The notes: a model not told the origin generated them from the sequence alone. DNA of 64,000 nucleotides from Paenibacillus montanisoli (GCF_003268025.1 NZ_QLUW01000006.1:248001-312000), one strand, 5' to 3'. Numbered from the stretch's first letter, positions 43,730 through 53,711 are shown. Translations and numbers: made by a program.

Positions 43730-44695
43730 ATGAGAGGAACAACGATCCGACAATCAATCAGAACACACAATCAATTAGGACGATCGACAAGCCCATCAAG
43801 TAGATTACGTAGATTGAAAATGAATATCCCATGGTTGATCATGTTCACGCCAGTCGCGTTATTCTTCATTATTTTTAAATATGCGCCAATGGCCGGATTG
43901 GTCATCGCCTTTAAGAATTACACCGTCTACGAAGGCGTTTGGGGCAGTCAGTGGGTTGGCCTGGATAATTTCAGGATGCTATTCCGCGATCCCTCAGCAA
44001 TATCAACGATTAGAAATACGCTGACTTTGAGCTTGCTTAGCATGTTTGTCAGCTTCCCATTCCCGATCATGCTAGCCATCTTCCTTAATGAAGTGCGAAA
44101 ACTATGGTTCAAGAAAACAGTGCAAACCTTGGTTTACTTGCCGCACTTTCTGTCCTGGGTCATTGTAAGCGGAATGGTCATTACACTGTTCTCCCAAGAA
44201 AGCGGGATCGTCAATCATTTATTAGAAAAGCTGACGGGCGCAACCTACCCATTTCTTTATAAAGAAGGCTCCTGGATCACCGTATTCGTAGCATCGGGAA
44301 TTTGGAAAAGCGCCGGCTTTGCGGCAATTATCTATCTTGCTTCACTGACAACCATCGATCCAAGCCTCTATGAAGCCGCTTGCATGGACGGGGCGGGTAA
44401 GATGCGCCAAATCTGGCATATTACTTTGCCAGGTATTCGTCCAACAATCGTATTGATGCTGATTTTGAATATGGGCCATGTGCTGGAGGTTGGATTTGAC
44501 CAAGTGTTTACACTCCAGAACTCAGCGGTTGCAGCGGTCTCCGAGGTCATCAGCACTTACATGTATAGAGTTGGCTTGCAGGGCTTCCAATTCGGCTTGA
44601 CAACGGCGATGGGATTGTTCGAATCGGTAGTCGCATTTATTCTCGTCGTGCTGACCAATATGATTGCTCGCAAATTTAATCAGGGTCTGTGGTAA
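43730..44695 (+). CDS. Carbohydrate ABC transporter permease, LplB-like
   Basis: About 321 residues, six membrane helices, MalF/LplB type (PF00528). LMFTPVALFFIIFKYAPMAGLVIAFKNY is the LplB-family N-terminus and YEAACMDGAGKMRQIWHITLPGIRP is the EAA loop that docks the ATPase. ATG 43730 follows GAGGTGAC. Together with the next two genes it forms an oligosaccharide importer of the CUT1 class; no ATPase gene is present, so a shared MsmX/UgpC-like ATPase is probably used. Confidence 0.93.
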   Translation: MRGTTIRQSIRTHNQLGRSTSPSSRLRRLKMNIPWLIMFTPVALFFIIFKYAPMAGLVIAFKNYTVYEGVWGSQWVGLDNFRMLFRDPSAISTIRNTLTLSLLSMFVSFPFPIMLAIFLNEVRKLWFKKTVQTLVYLPHFLSWVIVSGMVITLFSQESGIVNHLLEKLTGATYPFLYKEGSWITVFVASGIWKSAGFAAIIYLASLTTIDPSLYEAACMDGAGKMRQIWHITLPGIRPTIVLMLILNMGHVLEVGFDQVFTLQNSAVAAVSEVISTYMYRVGLQGFQFGLTTAMGLFESVVAFILVVLTNMIARKFNQGLW

Positions 44696-44710
44696 GGAAG
44701 GAGGAGCATT

Positions 44711-45586
44711 GTGAAAGCGACAAGAGGAGAACGATGGTTCTATGCAGTAAACTATCTCTTGCTTACATTAGCGGGTTTAAGCTGCCTATTGCCAATAGTG
44801 AATGTAGCAGCCATGTCGATAAGCGGTGACGAGGCAGTGATCTCTGGAGCCGTGTCATTGTGGCCAGTTGATCCTACATTCAGTTCCTATACGATGCTGT
44901 TTAAAGGAAGCTCAATCTTAAAGTCATTCATGAACAGCGTTACGCTGACCGTCGTTGGAGTCGCGCTCAGCCTGCTTTTTACGGTACTCGCTGCATATCC
45001 GCTATCCAAAAGGGGATTTTATGCAAGAAAGCCTCTGACACTGGCAATTGTGTTTACGATGCTGTTCAGCGGCGGATTGATTCCAACCTACTTGGTCATT
45101 AATTCGCTTGGTTTGATTAATTCGTATGGTGCCATTTGGCTGCCGGCTCTTGTAAGCGTTTATAACATGCTGATTATGAAAACTTACTTTGAAAATATGC
45201 CGGAGGAAATGGAAGAGGCAGCACGGATCGATGGCTGTGGCGAGATTTCGTTTATACTTAAAATTTTGCTCCCGCTCTCGCTCCCGATGCTGGCTACAAT
45301 CGCATTGTTTTATGGTGTAGGCTTCTGGAACGCTTTTATGAGCGTTTTGATTTATATCAATGATACCGATAAATACAACTTGACCGTCAATGTGCAGAAT
45401 ATGATACGCAGCCAGTCATTGATTGCGACGTTAACGACGTTAAGGCAAGAGGATCTTGATATGATCGCTCCGGAAGGCATTAAATCTGCAGGCATTATGG
45501 TTATGATTATTCCATTGATAATCGTGTATCCGTTTCTCCAAAAGTATTTTGTCAAGGGGGCGATGATAGGGGCGATTAAAGGCTAA
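44711..45586 (+). CDS. Carbohydrate ABC transporter permease, YtcP/LplC-like
   Basis: A 291-residue second permease with six helices. The EAA loop is MEEAARIDGCGEISFILKILLPLSLP; C-terminal KYFVKGAMIGAIKG is typical of the YtcP group. GTG start with AAGGAGGAG upstream, 15 bases after the first permease. Confidence 0.94.
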   Translation: MKATRGERWFYAVNYLLLTLAGLSCLLPIVNVAAMSISGDEAVISGAVSLWPVDPTFSSYTMLFKGSSILKSFMNSVTLTVVGVALSLLFTVLAAYPLSKRGFYARKPLTLAIVFTMLFSGGLIPTYLVINSLGLINSYGAIWLPALVSVYNMLIMKTYFENMPEEMEEAARIDGCGEISFILKILLPLSLPMLATIALFYGVGFWNAFMSVLIYINDTDKYNLTVNVQNMIRSQSLIATLTTLRQEDLDMIAPEGIKSAGIMVMIIPLIIVYPFLQKYFVKGAMIGAIKG

Positions 45587-45644
45587 CCGCGGCTGGTGAA
45601 GTTGAACATCATTCGAATGCGATGATAGAGAGGGGATTTCTTCA

Positions 45645-47351
45645 ATGAAAACGATGAAGATCAAGCAAAAGCTGGTTTACGGTTCAATCGCTTCCGCGCT
45701 TATGTTGACTACGGTGCTTGCAGGCTGTTCGAAAGCCGACAATAATGAAGCAAGCACTGAGAATACGCAGCAAAATACGGCTGAACAAACGAATAATACA
45801 CAAAGTAATACGAAAGAGGCTGAGCCTGCTCCAAGAGGCAGCTTTACTTCATCGGTCTACGATCGTGGAAATTATCCGCCTGAGGAAGGGACTGTAGATA
45901 ACAACCGCTGGACAAAGTGGATCAATGAGAATGGACCTGCTGATGTAAGCTATGTACCGATTCCTCGTTTCGAGTCCCAGGCCAAGTACAATGTGTTGTT
46001 CGCTTCAGGCTCGGCGCCGGATTTGATTTTCGAATATGACACAGCCTATCGGAATCAATTATTCAATCAGAAGCAGCTTATGCCTGTCGACGATATGATC
46101 GAGAAATATAGCACAGTCTATAAGGAGCTGTTGACGAAATTCCCAAGCCTTAAGAAGCTGTCTACGAAGTCTGATGGCAAGATGTATGAGTTCGGTCGTG
46201 TAAACGGCCTTCAACCGAACCATGTGTTGATGATTCGTAATGACTGGCTGAAGAAGCTGAACCTTCAAGTGCCGAGGACGACGGACGAGCTGTTTGAGGT
46301 TGCGAAGGCGTTCGCCGAGAAGGACCCTGATGGCAACGGCAATAAGGACACCTACGGTATGGCCCTGAGCTTCATCAGCGGTATGATTGTTGACTATTCG
46401 TTCGGCAACATCTTTACCATCTATGAGAAGTACCCTTGGTATCCGACAGCTGACGGACAGCTGGTTCACGACTGGGATCGTACGAAAGCTGCAGTCGACT
46501 TCAAGAAGAAGCTGTTTGACGCGGGCGTTGTCGACAAGGACTTCCTGACGGACAGCAAGGGCGAGAAGGCGAAGCAGGATTGGACGACCGGCAAGCTCGG
46601 CATTTATGGAGCTAGCGGATCATGGAATGATGCCGCTACCTACGATGCTCTTAAGCAAGCCGATCCGAATGCAGAGGTTATGATTATTCAGCTTCCGAAG
46701 AGCCCATTCGGACAATTCAGCCCGGCAATCGGTAACCCGGTTCAGATGACGGCTGCTGTCAATGCGACGGCGAAGGATCCCGAGTCGATTATGAAGTATG
46801 TGGACTTCCTGGTTACGCCGAAGACTGCAGAAACGTTGGCATTCGGTATCGAAGGAACGAACTATACGCTGAAAGACGGCTGCGCAGTACCAACGTCCGA
46901 TGAGACCAATAAGCTTAAAGTCAGTGGCGGCGACCTGATGATGCTTTCCCAAACGAACCTGGATACTTTCACAAAGTGTAACGATATTAGTCTTATCGAA
47001 AACCCGACACAAACACAGAAGGATTTGTTCCAGCTTCGCACACAAGCGTTTGAGGCCTACCTCAGCAAGGACCGTCCAGTTGCTTATCTGACACATCCGG
47101 AACAAATGCCAGCGCTTCCTGTTGAGCTGCAAACGGTGACGACTAACGCGTTCAAGACGATTCTCGATATTTGGCAAAAGGCAATTATCTCCGGTTCTTC
47201 CTATACAACGGACCAAGCGTTGACTGATGCAAAGGCGGCTTGGGAACAAGCAAATGGTGCTCAAGTTGACGAATGGTATTCGAAATGGTATGCGGAGAAC
47301 AAAGATAAAGCGTTCTTGACGAAGGATATGTACGAATTGATGATTAAGTAA
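45645..47351 (+). CDS. Extracellular solute-binding lipoprotein, YtcQ/LplA-like
   Basis: A 568-residue lipoprotein. The signal peptide ends in the lipobox LAGC (cysteine near residue 28), followed by a Ser/Asn/Gln/Thr-rich flexible linker. The rest is a two-lobed binding protein of the LplA/YtcQ group (PDLIFEYDTAYRNQLFNQKQLMPVDD, KEYGRVNGLQ-like MYEFGRVNG, DPDGNGNKDTYGM). It delivers oligosaccharides to the two permeases. GAGGGG site eight bases before the ATG. Confidence 0.94.
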   Translation: MKTMKIKQKLVYGSIASALMLTTVLAGCSKADNNEASTENTQQNTAEQTNNTQSNTKEAEPAPRGSFTSSVYDRGNYPPEEGTVDNNRWTKWINENGPADVSYVPIPRFESQAKYNVLFASGSAPDLIFEYDTAYRNQLFNQKQLMPVDDMIEKYSTVYKELLTKFPSLKKLSTKSDGKMYEFGRVNGLQPNHVLMIRNDWLKKLNLQVPRTTDELFEVAKAFAEKDPDGNGNKDTYGMALSFISGMIVDYSFGNIFTIYEKYPWYPTADGQLVHDWDRTKAAVDFKKKLFDAGVVDKDFLTDSKGEKAKQDWTTGKLGIYGASGSWNDAATYDALKQADPNAEVMIIQLPKSPFGQFSPAIGNPVQMTAAVNATAKDPESIMKYVDFLVTPKTAETLAFGIEGTNYTLKDGCAVPTSDETNKLKVSGGDLMMLSQTNLDTFTKCNDISLIENPTQTQKDLFQLRTQAFEAYLSKDRPVAYLTHPEQMPALPVELQTVTTNAFKTILDIWQKAIISGSSYTTDQALTDAKAAWEQANGAQVDEWYSKWYAENKDKAFLTKDMYELMIK

Positions 47352-47507
47352 TTGTGCATTCGGGGCTTCCTGATCAAGGAGGCCCTCCCCCACCCCCGGG
47401 CGCCGCTGAGCGGTTGTCCGGGTTTTGTCGATTCCCGAAAATACTAGGAGACGAATGGCGGTTTGTTGACTACAATTACGTTCAGAGAGATGTTTAGGAG
47501 GATTCGC

Positions 47508-49730
47508 ATGAAACGGAACGGATACCGCAAACTGCTGTTTTCATATGTACCGATACTCATTTTCGTCGTATCGGTATTATTTCTAGTTTTTTTCGGGACG
47601 ATCTACGAGCTGACACGCAAGCAGACAGTGAAGGCGAACGATATGTTTGCGCAGCATGTGCTTCAAAACTTGAATTACAATCTTCGCATGATCGATCAGC
47701 TGATGATTAAAGAGATTTTGACGAATGAGAAATTTAGTGCATTCTTTGATCCGAGTCATAAGGACGATACCTATTTGTCCTATCAGGTGAATGAGAAATT
47801 GAAGGATTTTATAGGAACGGTTCCAATGGTTCATTCTGTTTACCTGTATCGCACGTATGATCACAAGGTGCTGTCTTCCAATATATTCATTCCGCTCGAT
47901 TCGTATGGAGATCGGGAGTTCATCCGTCATGCGGCATCTGGGGCCAAAAGCGCCTATCCATGGACAGATCCCCGTCCTTTCAATGAGTTTAAAAATGAAC
48001 AAAGCAGAAGAGTGGTATCGCTCGTAAAGCGAGTTCCCTTGCTGAGTGGAAGTCAAGGTCTTATTGTCGTGAACGTGGCAACGGATACGTTGGAGAAGCT
48101 GTTCAAGGAAATGTCCCAATCGGATATCAGCTTGCTTTATTTGGCCGATTCACAAGACCAGTGGATTCGAGGGGATATGTCCGTGGCGGCTCAATTGGGT
48201 ACGAAACCATGGAAGGAGTTAAGGGAATCTTCTGTTGCGATGTCCGAGCTCAGCGGCTGGAGAGTCCATGTCGGGATTAAGGATAGCGGCGTGCTCGGCA
48301 TGTTCAGGGCGCTGTCCTATTCTTGGATCGTATTAGGGCTGATTGGCATTATTATCGGAGCGATGTGGCTAGTCAGAACGAGCCGGAATCACTATAGGCC
48401 GTTGGAAGCGGTGCTAAGTAGAGTGCAGCAATTCACACACAAATCGGATTGGAATGGGAAGGAAGATGAGTATCGTTATATTGGCTCAGCCATTGACCGG
48501 CTTCTGGAGCGTTCCTCGTTGCTCGAGAAGCAAGCAAAGGAAAGCTCTATCTACCGGACGAGAATATTGTTTACGGAAGTGATGGAAGGGCTGCGGCTGT
48601 TAACCGATCAGGACTGGCAAAGGGAGGCTGCATCGCTAGGGTGGCCAGAAACTAAGGGACGAATGACCGTTGCGCTGCTGGAAATCGATAAGCTCAAGGG
48701 CTTTCAGGAGAAGTACTCGTCGAAGGATCAATATTTGCTCAAATTCGTCTTGCAGGATGTACTCAAGGAAATGGCTCAGGAGCAAGGTCTTCATGTATGG
48801 GCAGAATGGCTGACCAATACGGAGCTCGGTGTGTTGATATCAGTCGGTGATAACGGGGAAGAGACTATCAATAATTGGCTGGAGACGCTGAGACAGTGGG
48901 TAGACGCTAATTTGGAGTTTACAGTCACCATAGGGCTCGGCGGAACGATACGCGATATTACTGATCTGTCGCTATGCAGAGATGAAGCAGCTCAAGCATT
49001 GCGTTACAAAACTACGCTGGGCATGAACCGAATCATTGTCTATGCGGATCTGCATCAGCGCATGGAGCATCGGGTTTATGAGCAGCATCAGGTCATTAAA
49101 CAGCTGGCAGAGCAGTATCGATTAATGAATGCTGCCTGGCAGGACCAGTTGAAGAAGCTTGACATGCATCTGAATGGTGAATTGTTTGAGCGTTCGGAAA
49201 TCGTAGACATCATTCATTTCCTGCTGTACCAATTCGGTAGAGAAATGCAGGAGCTGTCAACCGAGTATCGAGATATCTGGCGGCAAGACGCGCAAACAGA
49301 AATTACGGCTTTATTGGATCGATTTGAAACTGTGGATGAATTGATCAACGAGCTTGAAGAGATTCTGTCACGAATATACAGACGAATCGAATCCGTTCGT
49401 TCTCAGCGGAATGTGTTTTCGATCGTGCAAGAGGTGAAGTCGTATGTGGAGCGCAATTATGCTGACCCATCCCTTTCACTTGTCCAGTTGAGCGATCAAT
49501 ACGAGATTGGCGCCACGCAGCTCAGCAGGCTGTTCAAAGAGGAAGTCGGAGAGAAGCTGGTTGACTACTTGACGAAGGTAAGAATGGAACAAGCGAAGCG
49601 GCTGCTGCTGGAGACGAAGAAACCGGTACAAGACATCGCGCTGGATGTTGGGTATACGCATTCTTTTTCCTTTATTCGTTCGTTTAAGAAGTATGTTGGA
49701 AGGACGCCAGGTGAATATCGAAAGGAATAG
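47508..49730 (+). CDS. Membrane-bound AraC-family regulator, YesN/YtdP type
   Basis: A 740-residue one-component sensor-regulator. A membrane helix at about residues 10-34, an extracellular Cache-like domain (to about 270), a second helix (about 275-297), a cytoplasmic coiled/GGDEF-like middle region (about 330-560) and a C-terminal AraC HTH pair (IVQEVKSYVERNYADPSLSLVQLSDQYEIG, then VRMEQAKRLLLETKKPVQDIALDVGY). Such proteins sense sugars or cell-wall polymers outside and switch on linked uptake genes. ATG 47508 follows TAGGAGG. It is the best candidate to bind the shared direct-repeat elements. The stop codon touches the element at 49730. Confidence 0.9.
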   Translation: MKRNGYRKLLFSYVPILIFVVSVLFLVFFGTIYELTRKQTVKANDMFAQHVLQNLNYNLRMIDQLMIKEILTNEKFSAFFDPSHKDDTYLSYQVNEKLKDFIGTVPMVHSVYLYRTYDHKVLSSNIFIPLDSYGDREFIRHAASGAKSAYPWTDPRPFNEFKNEQSRRVVSLVKRVPLLSGSQGLIVVNVATDTLEKLFKEMSQSDISLLYLADSQDQWIRGDMSVAAQLGTKPWKELRESSVAMSELSGWRVHVGIKDSGVLGMFRALSYSWIVLGLIGIIIGAMWLVRTSRNHYRPLEAVLSRVQQFTHKSDWNGKEDEYRYIGSAIDRLLERSSLLEKQAKESSIYRTRILFTEVMEGLRLLTDQDWQREAASLGWPETKGRMTVALLEIDKLKGFQEKYSSKDQYLLKFVLQDVLKEMAQEQGLHVWAEWLTNTELGVLISVGDNGEETINNWLETLRQWVDANLEFTVTIGLGGTIRDITDLSLCRDEAAQALRYKTTLGMNRIIVYADLHQRMEHRVYEQHQVIKQLAEQYRLMNAAWQDQLKKLDMHLNGELFERSEIVDIIHFLLYQFGREMQELSTEYRDIWRQDAQTEITALLDRFETVDELINELEEILSRIYRRIESVRSQRNVFSIVQEVKSYVERNYADPSLSLVQLSDQYEIGATQLSRLFKEEVGEKLVDYLTKVRMEQAKRLLLETKKPVQDIALDVGYTHSFSFIRSFKKYVGRTPGEYRKE

Positions 49731-49781
49731 TGCATCGTAAATTAATGTGCATTGACTCATTGTCCTTTCCAGAGGTACATT
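49730..49781 (+). promoter_or_regulatory. Direct-repeat operator and promoter of the toroid/GH105/SGNH genes
   Basis: GTGCATC (49730-49736) and GTGCATT (49747-49753), 17 bases apart with GTAAATTAAT between. The second half-site overlaps -35 TTGACT (49752-49757); -10 TACATT (49776-49781) follows after 18 bases. Confidence 0.72.
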
Positions 49782-49819
49782 AGCCGCAACTTATTTTCAA
49801 TGGCTTGGAGGACCTGAGC

Positions 49820-51586
49820 ATGAATATGACAACGGATCATTGTTGGCAGGAAAGATGGGAGCGATTCAGCAGCAAACAACGGCTGGAGGAAGGTCTCGTC
49901 AATATCGGCAAGCCGGGACATACGCTAGAGGGCTCGAAAGTGAAGGAAGCCCATGACGGGCGTGCGGCAGCCGGATACTATGCATTCGGCACTGCGGTGG
50001 GCAGGCTTACAGAGTCACAAGGCTTGCAAATTTTGCAGTCGCTTGCCGAATTGCAGATTACGGACAAGACGAGTCCGCATTATGGAGCTTTTCGCTGGTA
50101 CCGGGAAGAGACACGTGTTCATGATTCGAATGCGGCCTTCTTTATTCTACTGCCTCTGGTTGTGCTGCGGACGTTTCTTGAAGAACAAGTACCGGCGTCT
50201 CATCAGCAAATGATGGATCGCATGTTCGAGCATAGCGCAGCCTGGTTTGAACATGAGCTGAAGGAGCCGATCTTCTATTATTCGAACAAAATCGTGAGCG
50301 ACGGTGCGATATTGTTGGCGATTTCGAAATTACGAAGCTTGCCGCAGCAGCTTCAGGCAAGCCTCGCCTTCTTCGAGCGATGGCTCGACTACACGGAACG
50401 CAGAGGCTGGGGCTGGGGTGAAAATATTAGTCTAATTTATATCCAGGTTACGATGAACGCGCTTCAGCTTGCCAATGTTTCCTTGAGTGCGGAGAACGAT
50501 CGGCTGAAGGAGAGGATTGGAACGGTCATGAACGGACTTATCGATTACGTCCGTTTTCACGATGGATATGAGTTTGTGCCAACCATACGCAGCTATCAAG
50601 TTGCAGGAGAAGTGCACCCGAGCAGCTTTATGTGGACACTCGCAGGTGTGCAAACGGCTCAATCGACGACGGAATGGGATTATTTATCTTATCTGCTATT
50701 TGAGGAGGAACTAGCCAAGGAGAACGAAGGCGCTACGCTCAAGGTGCCTCGGAGCAGAGTGGAACGGATTATGGATTCGAGCTATGCGCATACATGGATT
50801 GGAACCACCGGAAGAATGGGAAGCGTAAACCGGTTCCCTGTTGTAGCAGGCTCTTATCAATGGCCGACGTGGGGGCTGGCTTGGCAATCGTATCCGGTTT
50901 CTCTAGCTGTTGAGGGGCATCAGGTTTCCTATCTACGCTGGTATGCGCATGATGGTGAACAGGTAAGAACCCATCCGGCAGCATATGAGAAAGCGTATTT
51001 AGGGCCAGCTTTGTTCAAGGAAGCTTGGTATCCTGACACCCAGCTCAGGTCAATGCAGCATAATCAAGCTTTATTGGTAGTGCGCAGCATGAGCCGCCTA
51101 CATAATGAAGCCAGTGAGCTTGCTGATGAATGGGTTGTGAATCGGTGGACAGGTGAACGCTGCACGTTTGCAGGGGCGGATGGGCGCGAATGGACGATTT
51201 TGCGATATCCGAATTCCGCTGTGCTAGTAACGCCGTTATTAGGAATCGCCTATGGTCACTCCTCACGCCATGCGCCGGTGCTTCAACCAATAATGGACGG
51301 CGATACCCTTCGATTAAGGCAAGTGCTGTATGCTGGAGACAAGCAGCTGCTGCAGCAGCCGAGGCTTGAGACAGGCTGGGCGATCTATTATGCGGACGGC
51401 ATAAGCAGCCAGGATGAAGCGACCGCACTCGCAGCACGGTTGCGTCTTGTAGAGTCATCGTATAAAGACGGCGAGGTCCCTCGAGATACCTATACGGAGC
51501 TTCGGAGCTCCCGTTTATATCGGGATGAAGAACAATTGGCGGAATTGATAATCGATCCTCATAAACTGGAAAGCGGTGAAATGTAG
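49820..51586 (+). CDS. Unrecognised protein of a carbohydrate locus, probable (alpha/alpha) toroid
   Basis: A 588-residue cytoplasmic protein without signal peptide. The first 300 residues are helical with repeated aromatic helix starts (AAGYYAFGTAVGRL, HDSNAAFFILLPLVVL, RRGWGWGENISLIYIQVTMNAL), like toroid domains of polysaccharide lyases and heparinase-type enzymes. The second half is beta-rich with many Trp/Tyr (SYQWPTWGLAWQSYPVSLA). No signature of a named lyase family was recognised. GGAGG site before the ATG; the stop overlaps the next start by one base, so it is translated together with the GH105 gene and probably acts on the same imported sugar. Confidence 0.7.
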   Translation: MNMTTDHCWQERWERFSSKQRLEEGLVNIGKPGHTLEGSKVKEAHDGRAAAGYYAFGTAVGRLTESQGLQILQSLAELQITDKTSPHYGAFRWYREETRVHDSNAAFFILLPLVVLRTFLEEQVPASHQQMMDRMFEHSAAWFEHELKEPIFYYSNKIVSDGAILLAISKLRSLPQQLQASLAFFERWLDYTERRGWGWGENISLIYIQVTMNALQLANVSLSAENDRLKERIGTVMNGLIDYVRFHDGYEFVPTIRSYQVAGEVHPSSFMWTLAGVQTAQSTTEWDYLSYLLFEEELAKENEGATLKVPRSRVERIMDSSYAHTWIGTTGRMGSVNRFPVVAGSYQWPTWGLAWQSYPVSLAVEGHQVSYLRWYAHDGEQVRTHPAAYEKAYLGPALFKEAWYPDTQLRSMQHNQALLVVRSMSRLHNEASELADEWVVNRWTGERCTFAGADGREWTILRYPNSAVLVTPLLGIAYGHSSRHAPVLQPIMDGDTLRLRQVLYAGDKQLLQQPRLETGWAIYYADGISSQDEATALAARLRLVESSYKDGEVPRDTYTELRSSRLYRDEEQLAELIIDPHKLESGEM

Positions 51587-52662
51587 TGAAACTACAAGCC
51601 CAAGTGTTGGACAAGTCCGAAGTTCACGCCTTAATCGAGAAAGTGATCGGTCAGCTTAAGCACTTACAAGGCGGCGCGGTAGAAGAAAGCTGCCCGATTG
51701 GTATCATTTCCATGGAGAACTGGGAGTGGCCGCAGGGTGTGGGCTTGTTTTCCCTCTATCTGTACTACAGAAAAACCGAGAGAGCGGACATCAAGCAATA
51801 TTTGATCGATTGGTTTGATCGCAGAATGGCTGAAGGGCTTCCTTCCAAAAATGTAAATACCATGTGCCCGATGCTAACGCTAAGCTTTCTCGCTGAAGAG
51901 ACGGGACGCGCCGACTATATGGAGCTTTGCCGCGAGTGGGCCGAGTATGCCGTGAAGGAGATGCCGCGAACCGAGGAAGGCGGTATTCAGCACGTCGTTT
52001 CGGGTCAGCTGAATGAAGGCGAGGTATGGGATGACACGCTCTACATGACTGTGTTGTTCGTAAGTCGTATGGGACTGCTGCTGAAGCGGGATGATTATTT
52101 GGATGAAAGCATTTACCAATTTCTACTGCATCTCAAATATTTGACTGACCGCCGCACAGGGCTGCTATTCCACGGTTGGACGTTTAACGGGCGCCACCAT
52201 TTTGCAGAAGCGCTATGGGCTCGCGGCAATTCGTGGTACACAGCCGGACTTGTTGATTATTTGGAAATGCTGGAGCTTCCTAAGTCAGTGGAGCGGCTGC
52301 TTGTATCCGCATTAGAGCAGCAAGCGTCAAAGCTTGCAGAGCTGCAGGCGGCAGATGGCATGTGGCATACGCTGCTGGACGATCCGAGCTCGTATACAGA
52401 AACCTCTGCGACCGCAGCATTCGCCTACGGCATTCTGAAGGCAGTCCGCAAAGGCTATTTGCCTGCATCGTATGGAGAGATCGGTATGAAAGCCTATAAC
52501 GCTGTCGTTTCTAAAATTGATGCTGATGGCGTGGTTCACGGGGTCTCCTATGGCACAGGAATGGGCCGCACACTTCAAGACTACCGAGATATTCCGATTT
52601 GCCCGATGCCGTATGGACAATCGATGACGCTTCTTATGCTAATTGAAGGCTTGGAAAATTAA
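51586..52662 (+). CDS. Glycoside hydrolase family 105-like unsaturated uronyl hydrolase
   Basis: A 358-residue (alpha/alpha)6-barrel hydrolase of the YteR/YesR type that hydrates unsaturated uronic acid residues left by polysaccharide lyases. Motifs: WPQGVGLFSLYLYY, the acidic pair W148-D149-D150 in EGEVWDDTLYM (catalytic Asp region), GLLFHGW, ALWARGNSWYTAGL and the DDPSSYTETSATAAFAYGI barrel motif. GTG start overlapping the previous stop. No signal peptide, so it works on imported oligosaccharides. Substrate is rhamnogalacturonan-like or another unsaturated uronate sugar. Confidence 0.9.
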   Translation: MKLQAQVLDKSEVHALIEKVIGQLKHLQGGAVEESCPIGIISMENWEWPQGVGLFSLYLYYRKTERADIKQYLIDWFDRRMAEGLPSKNVNTMCPMLTLSFLAEETGRADYMELCREWAEYAVKEMPRTEEGGIQHVVSGQLNEGEVWDDTLYMTVLFVSRMGLLLKRDDYLDESIYQFLLHLKYLTDRRTGLLFHGWTFNGRHHFAEALWARGNSWYTAGLVDYLEMLELPKSVERLLVSALEQQASKLAELQAADGMWHTLLDDPSSYTETSATAAFAYGILKAVRKGYLPASYGEIGMKAYNAVVSKIDADGVVHGVSYGTGMGRTLQDYRDIPICPMPYGQSMTLLMLIEGLEN

Positions 52663-52681
52663 GTTTCGGAGGCTGAGTGCG

Positions 52682-53290
52682 ATGGGAAACTTTCAGACGA
52701 TACGCCAGCTGGATGCGGGTAAAGAGCAGTGTATAGTTGCATATGGAACCAGCTTGACTGAAGGCGGGGTATGGGTAGACATACTGCGTACTCAGTTGCA
52801 GGACCGATATCCTGGACTTGCTAACGTAATCAATAGTGCAAAAAGTGCGATGTGGTCGCAGTGGGGCATTGAAAACTTGTCCGAACGCGTACTCGCGCAT
52901 AAACCCGACATGGCCTTTATTGAATTTGCGATGAATGATGCGTACTTGCCGTATGAAACGAGCCTGGATCAATGCAGGAGCCGATTAGAGTTCATGATTG
53001 ATAAAATTCTGGAGATCAACGCTTCTTGCGATATTATTCTTATGACGATGAACCCTCCTGTAGGCGAACATCTTGAGAAACGGCCTCATATTCTCGAATA
53101 TTATCAAGTTTACCGTTCAGTTGCTGAAGAAAGAAATCTAACGCTTATCGATCACTTTGCAGAATGGAACGCGATAAGCAAGGAAGATAGAGAGCGATTT
53201 GATCGTCTAGTGCCAGATGGCATCCATCCTTCGCCAGAAGGAGATAAGGAAGTTACGGTGCGAGGAATCGAAAGGGTATTGTTTAACTAA
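52682..53290 (+). CDS. SGNH/GDSL-family hydrolase
   Basis: A 202-residue SGNH-fold esterase: block I YGTSLTEGG (GDS variant GTS), N in EFAMNDA (block III) and block V DGIHPSPEG with the catalytic D/H pair. Members remove acetyl groups from sugars. No signal peptide, so it probably deacetylates imported oligosaccharides alongside GH105. ATG 52682 follows CGGAGG. Confidence 0.88.
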   Translation: MGNFQTIRQLDAGKEQCIVAYGTSLTEGGVWVDILRTQLQDRYPGLANVINSAKSAMWSQWGIENLSERVLAHKPDMAFIEFAMNDAYLPYETSLDQCRSRLEFMIDKILEINASCDIILMTMNPPVGEHLEKRPHILEYYQVYRSVAEERNLTLIDHFAEWNAISKEDRERFDRLVPDGIHPSPEGDKEVTVRGIERVLFN

Positions 53291-53439
53291 AGCGTGGACC
53301 GTTGTAAAGCAATGCGGAAGGCAATCGGCGACGATCCTTCCGCAATTCTTCAATGAATAAGTGAGAATAATGTCTATGATTCAGTTCCTCTTGGACCCAT
53401 CTCCAGGGCAACACCGACGCCATGTTCAGCATCGTAAGA

Positions 53440-53610
53440 TTTAAAAAACGGCTTTTTTGGTGCTGAACAGGTCAGCAACGAAGTGTGCGTATGACGAAGG
53501 GAATGGGGAGTTAGTTCAAGATTGAGCTCGGCTAGTCTAGATATTTCTTCGAGATGTTTGTCGGGTTGTAATACGTCTTTGTGATACTTATCGAAGTATT
53601 CATATCTTAC
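53440..53610 (-). pseudogene. Tyrosine recombinase, C-terminal remnant 2
   Basis: On the minus strand the frame reads LAELNLELTPHSLRHTHTSLL, the same H-x-x-R box as remnant 1, but breaks off after SLL into unrelated sequence (TCSAPKKPFFKS) and has no catalytic tyrosine. Upstream it runs from about 53,610. The surrounding 53,291-53,740 has no intact gene. Confidence 0.75.
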
Positions 53611-53711
53611 GGGCTATATATTATAACGGTTTTTGTATTATACGAGGTTACATTTCATGACTATAATTGAATCACTTCATCCTTGTTGACTGCAGAGGTG
53701 AAATAACTAGA

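Noticed and set aside
49730-49781. cre (CcpA) site as explanation of the repeated element
   Set aside because: The element is a direct repeat GTGCAT(C/T), not the palindromic TGNAANCGNNNNCA-type cre sequence.
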